From: Acidobacteriota bacterium
GTDB taxonomy: Bacteria; Acidobacteriota; Terriglobia; Versatilivoradales; Versatilivoraceae
NCBI GenBank assembly: GCA_026706225.1
Contig: JAPOZE010000039.1
Span: 1-9,116 of the forward strand
DNA length: 9,116 nucleotides
Reading direction: 5' to 3'
In this document: one piece after another, positions 6,704 through 9,116 of the stretch
Position numbering within the stretch: the first letter of the stretch is position 1
Layout of the letters: every line of letters starts with the position of its first letter
Position numbers and translations under genes: made by a program
Notes under the pieces: model-generated
Seen by the model: the letters and a program-made list of their open reading frames with translations, nothing else
What the model was told of the DNA's origin: nothing
Databases searched by the model: none

Positions 6704-7959
6704 AGGCCGGAGAGTGTGTCCGCCGGTGGCAGCCATGCGGCTCGCGCCGCGGGATAGAGACCGGCTGTCACCGCGGTCACCAGCAGAGCCAGGCCGGTCC
6801 ACAGAGACACGGGGAGGTTGTACTCGATCCTGAGCACGGGACGTATCAGCGCTCCCAGCATGGTGAGATCGCCGTAGATCCAGCTCAGGTCGATCGGGTA
6901 GTGGTGCCACCAGGCAATGAGCGGAAAGGTGACGGCCACGCCCAGGACCAGGCTGATCCATCCCAGCGCCGTGGCTTCCGAAACCACCGTGAGCAGTATC
7001 TGGTGGGGCCTGGCTCCCAGAGCCAGCATCACCGAGAACTCCCGGCGTCGCTCGAAAGTGGACATCAGCATGGTGTTGGCGACGCCGAACAGGGCGATGG
7101 CGAAGACGATAATCACCACGATCGAATACCAGGAATCCATCAACAGGGCGTATTCCAGCATTTCGGGCCGCAGCCCGGTCCAGTCAAGGACCTCCATCTC
7201 CACCCCCAGCGGCGCCAGGGCGGCAGCCAGGCGCCGGCCGGCTACCGGAGCCAGCCAGGGATCGGCGGTGGCGAGGGCGATCTCGTGAATCCTCCCCGGA
7301 TCGAGAGCCAGCAAACGTTGCAGCGACCGGATCGGAACCAGGGCGAAGGCGCCGTCCAGGTCCGCCATTCCCGTGCGGTAGAGTCCGCATACCCGGAAGA
7401 TGTCGTTCCCCATGGAGCCGTCGGCAGCGGGAACCACCAGGATGACCTCGTCGCCGACCTGCAATTCCAGCCGCCGGGCCATCTCTGTCCCGATCATCAG
7501 TTCGTTGGCTGCCGGAGAGGGGGCCCGCCCGTGCCACAGAGAATTCATGAGGCGGCTGACCCCGGGCTCGCGATCGAGGTCGATGCCCATCAGCATGCCT
7601 CCCCTGGTGGACTGCCCCGAGCTCAGCAGGCCCGCGCCGTAGACGCGGGGAGCGGCCGCGACCACGGCGGGGTCTCGGACCGCCGTCCGGATGACGGCTT
7701 CGAAGTCGGCTCCGGCACGGCCCCCGAGAGTCTCGTAGAGGCTGCGGTCCGGCCTGTAGCGGGGCGAGTGGATCTGTATCTGCCCGGTCATCAGGCCGGT
7801 GCCGTTGTCGATCATCTCCACCTTGAGTCCGTCGGCGAAGCCGACCATGAAGATGACGGCAAAGTAGCCGGCGGCCAGGCCCAGGGCCGTGATGAAGGTG
7901 CGTCTCGGGTTGCGCCCCAGATTGCGCCAGCCGATCAGCCACCAGGAAGGAAGGGTCAT
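6700..7959 (-). CDS. FtsX/MacB/LolC-family ABC permease (permease A)
   Basis: A 419-residue inner-membrane permease paralogous to its downstream neighbour. It begins WWLIGWRNLGRNPRRTFIT, then TM1 at about 23-43, a large periplasmic domain at about 44-268, TM2 at about 269-291, the coupling motif FERRREFSVMLALGARPHQ (292-310), TM3 at about 316-341 and TM4 at about 386-405, ending YPAARAAWLPPADTLSGL. ATG 7959 follows the LolA-like gene's TGA by six nt, and a GGGAGG Shine-Dalgarno (7969-7974) lies inside the end of that gene. Two different permeases plus one ATPase is the LolCDE-like heteromeric arrangement rather than the MacB homodimer, in which ATPase and permease are fused. The periplasmic domain is where a LolA-like partner would be expected to dock; that is inference from LolCDE. 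Confidence 0.93.
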   Translation of the reverse strand: MTLPSWWLIGWRNLGRNPRRTFITALGLAAGYFAVIFMVGFADGLKVEMIDNGTGLMTGQIQIHSPRYRPDRSLYETLGGRAGADFEAVIRTAVRDPAVVAAAPRVYGAGLLSSGQSTRGGMLMGIDLDREPGVSRLMNSLWHGRAPSPAANELMIGTEMARRLELQVGDEVILVVPAADGSMGNDIFRVCGLYRTGMADLDGAFALVPIRSLQRLLALDPGRIHEIALATADPWLAPVAGRRLAAALAPLGVEMEVLDWTGLRPEMLEYALLMDSWYSIVVIIVFAIALFGVANTMLMSTFERRREFSVMLALGARPHQILLTVVSEATALGWISLVLGVAVTFPLIAWWHHYPIDLSWIYGDLTMLGALIRPVLRIEYNLPVSLWTGLALLVTAVTAGLYPAARAAWLPPADTLSGL

Positions 7960-7965
7960 GACCGC

Positions 7966-8760
7966 TCACCTCCCGCGCCGGAGCGTCCGCAGGGAGAAGA
8001 AGGACTTGTCGATATCCAGGTCGAACTGCAGTTCGTCGTAGCTCACGCTGGTCCGCTCACCGGGCTTGTCGTGAGGCTGCATGTCCATGTGGGCTGGAAC
8101 CAGGCGGCCGCCCATGCGGCGGAAATCGCTGAAGGTGAGGGTGCGGACCAGTTCGCCCTCTTCGTCGAAGTAGCGAGCCTGCAGCGGCATGAAGTCCCGT
8201 TGACGGACCCGGTATTCGATCTTTCCCCAGACCACGGCCGCTTCCGGCCTGGGGGTCAAGGTAAATTCCCAGACCTTGACGGTTCCGCGGGTTCCGTCGA
8301 AGGCGGTCTCGATCTCGTAGTCCTCGACCAGGCGGCTCTCCTTGACCAGGTCATCGTTGGTGAAGTGGGACCCCATCCAGGACCCCATCATCATGGAGGC
8401 GGGAATCTTGATGGTGCGGTCCACCTTGGGCAGGTAGTTCCAGATGTCCCTGGAGGCCTTCAGCGTGCTCGTGCCGGCTTCCTTGGCGGGAGAGAGGACC
8501 CGCACCAGGGAGTAGTCGCTGCCCAGGGACCAGACCTCCATGGTCAGGCTCCGTTCCCAGTGACGGGTGATCACCCTCATGGTGGCCACGCCGCGGCTGG
8601 AAGTCCCTCGCAAGACTTGGTCCACGCGGTCGATGATCGCCCGAGGCGAATGCCGATCGCCGGCCGTCAGACCCACGGGGGGCAGGGTCATTGCCAGCAG
8701 TGCCAGCCCCAGTGTATGGAGAACCCACCTGCTGCGCCTTTGGCTCTCAGTACGCTTCAA
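7966..8760 (-). CDS. LolA-like periplasmic 'outer-membrane lipoprotein-sorting' family protein
   Basis: A 264-residue exported protein and the first gene of the five-gene operon. The signal peptide has a basic n-region (MKRTESQRRSRW), a hydrophobic core (VLHTLGLALLAMTL) and probable cleavage after LTA (31-33). The mature part has the pattern of the LolA-like family (the Pfam family I recall as LolA_like, PF17131): GTSTLKASRDIWNYLPKVDR (96-115), then KIPASMMMGSWMGSHFTNDD (118-137), and a C-terminal strand ending DELQFDLDIDKSFFSLR. Such proteins are predicted periplasmic half-barrels that bind lipid moieties. The TTG at 8758-8760 is chosen because AGGAGG lies seven nt upstream and the signal peptide then starts at residue 1. 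The frame is open to an ATG at 8880, but that would place about 40 non-signal-like residues before the hydrophobic core. It probably carries cargo between the ABC exporter and the barrel. Confidence 0.88.
   Translation of the reverse strand: MKRTESQRRSRWVLHTLGLALLAMTLPPVGLTAGDRHSPRAIIDRVDQVLRGTSSRGVATMRVITRHWERSLTMEVWSLGSDYSLVRVLSPAKEAGTSTLKASRDIWNYLPKVDRTIKIPASMMMGSWMGSHFTNDDLVKESRLVEDYEIETAFDGTRGTVKVWEFTLTPRPEAAVVWGKIEYRVRQRDFMPLQARYFDEEGELVRTLTFSDFRRMGGRLVPAHMDMQPHDKPGERTSVSYDELQFDLDIDKSFFSLRTLRRGR
7969..7974 (-). promoter_or_regulatory. Shine-Dalgarno of permease A inside the LolA-like gene
   Basis: GGGAGG on the minus strand, nine nt before ATG 7959, lies in the last codons of the LolA-like gene just before its TGA (7966-7968). 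This is consistent with coupled translation. Confidence 0.65.
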
Positions 8761-8767
8761 CCCGTTG

Positions 8768-8773
8768 CCTCCT
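8768..8773 (-). promoter_or_regulatory. Shine-Dalgarno deciding the TTG start of the LolA-like gene
   Basis: A full AGGAGG on the minus strand lies seven nt upstream of the TTG at 8760. It is the strongest ribosome binding site in the window and places translation initiation directly at the start of a textbook signal peptide. Confidence 0.8.
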
Positions 8774-8833
8774 GCTTCCCGGCCGGCGGCTCGCAATTTG
8801 GCTTGCAACCCGTCGGAGTCCGGCTCCGGCACT

Positions 8834-8863
8834 ACTGTAACCCTTGATTGGAGAGAGGCGCAA
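8834..8863 (-). promoter_or_regulatory. Weak promoter candidate for the five-gene operon
   Basis: On the minus strand, TTGCGC (8858-8863) and TACAGT (8834-8839) are separated by 18 nt. The -10 matches four of six consensus positions and the -35 only three. It would give a leader of about 65-70 nt before the TTG start. The less GC-rich stretch further upstream could hold the true promoter instead. Confidence 0.18.
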
Positions 8864-8991
8864 CGCTTCCCGGCCCACACGGGAGGAGAGTTGTGATTGC
8901 CGAACCCGGATAACAGCGCCTAATTTGAAACCAATGAGGTTAATCCACAAAGGCCAAAAAGAGGAATCCCCGAAGGGCCACCAAGCGTAAC

Positions 8992-9014
8992 GGCTCTGCC
9001 GCATCGGCAGGGCC
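8992..9014. repeat. 10-bp inverted repeat (hairpin) with a 3-nt loop
   Basis: GGCTCTGCCG (8992-9001) pairs with CGGCAGGGCC (9005-9014) over ten positions, with one T-G pair on the plus strand, around the loop CAT. No T-run follows on either strand, so it is not a classical rho-independent terminator. It is followed closely by the perfect palindrome GGGCCGCGGCCC (9010-9021), which shares its last bases and could form a competing structure. Confidence 0.6.
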
Positions 9015-9076
9015 GCGGCCCGGCAAGTCGGCGCGTGCCCCCTCGAGGAGCAAGAGCGATTGGAAGAGGCGCCACC

Positions 9077-9111
9077 CGGGAGCGCGGGCGTCCCGCCCGC
9101 ATGCACTCCCG
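9077..9111. repeat. REP-like GC-rich palindrome
   Basis: The inner stem is a perfect seven-base pair GCGGGCG (9084-9090) with CGCCCGC (9094-9100) around TCC. A second stem outside it pairs CGGGAG (9077-9082) with CTCCCG (9106-9111). One unpaired base lies on one side and five (ATGCA) on the other, giving a bulged hairpin like REP elements. Very similar GC-rich palindromes recur between genes in many environmental GC-rich genomes, as I recall. Only one copy is visible here and it lies close to the window edge, so its boundaries are uncertain. Confidence 0.5.
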
Positions 9112-9116
9112 TTCGG

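Larger units (their letters stand above)
8761..9116. other. Non-coding leader and upstream region of the five-gene operon
   Basis: No gene is supported in these 356 bases; the frames that stay open give translations without domain character. From right to left, which is the direction of operon transcription, it holds a REP-like palindrome (9077-9111), a perfect 12-bp palindrome (9010-9021), a long-stem hairpin (8992-9014), a distinctly less GC-rich stretch (about 8918-8990), a weak promoter candidate (8834-8863) and the Shine-Dalgarno (8768-8773). No tRNA or other RNA gene was recognised. Confidence 0.6.

Noticed and set aside
6704..6961. N-terminal extension of permease B
   Set aside because: The 86 extra residues are Arg-, Pro- and Ser-rich, do not resemble any permease N-terminus, and lie inside the permease A gene. 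The ATG at 6703 in the ATGA junction fits the family start.
6901..8847. Long open frame (648 codons) on the plus strand
   Set aside because: It lies antisense across permease A and the LolA-like gene, is rich in His, Gly, Gln and Pro as expected from the complement of GC-rich coding DNA, and shows no domain. The minus-strand genes here have clear family motifs.
8761..8880. N-terminal extension of the LolA-like protein to an ATG at 8880
   Set aside because: It would put about 40 residues ahead of a textbook signal peptide, while the TTG at 8760 has an AGGAGG at ideal distance.
8881..9060. Possible tRNA or small structured RNA gene
   Set aside because: Hairpins exist, but no cloverleaf, T-loop or other recognisable RNA family motif could be assembled.

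Overview
This window is GC-rich DNA (about two thirds G+C by eye), gene-dense, and comes from a Gram-negative (diderm) bacterium. The diderm assignment rests on a signal-peptide-bearing outer-membrane beta-barrel protein with a C-terminal Phe, a periplasmic LolA-like protein and a Lol/MacB-type ABC exporter. Gene content, codon bias and a GC-rich REP-like hairpin at the right edge would fit an environmental lineage such as Acidobacteriota, but this is inference and no marker gene confirms it.

Layout, left to right. Bases 1-228 hold no convincing gene, only two imperfect 24-nt direct repeats. A plus-strand gene (229-1428) encodes a MalK/UgpC-type importer ATPase. Every other gene is on the minus strand. 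The importer ATPase gene runs tail to tail into an NHL-repeat gene (1368-2318) and overlaps it by 61 bp. The NHL gene is the second member of a two-gene unit; the first is a medium-chain dehydrogenase that lacks the zinc ligands (2329-3357). The NHL protein resembles peptidyl-alpha-hydroxyglycine alpha-amidating lyase (PAL) and keeps what look like its zinc-binding and catalytic residues.

Bases 3531-8760 form a compact five-gene operon read leftwards: LolA-like periplasmic protein, permease A, permease B, LolD/MacB-type ATPase, outer-membrane beta-barrel. The junctions are 6-nt gap, 4-nt overlap, 12-nt gap and 28-nt overlap, so translation is probably coupled throughout. Together the products cover the whole envelope: an inner-membrane ATPase with two four-helix MacB/LolC-like permeases, a periplasmic lipid-binding-type carrier, and an outer-membrane barrel. 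The most economical reading is a dedicated lipid or lipoprotein trafficking machine in which a barrel takes the place of a LolB-type acceptor. The substrate cannot be read from the sequence.

Bases 8761-9116 are the leader and upstream region of this operon. They contain a strong Shine-Dalgarno for a TTG start, a weak promoter candidate, a short less GC-rich stretch, a 10-bp-stem hairpin and a REP-like palindrome. No RNA gene, insertion sequence or CRISPR array was seen.
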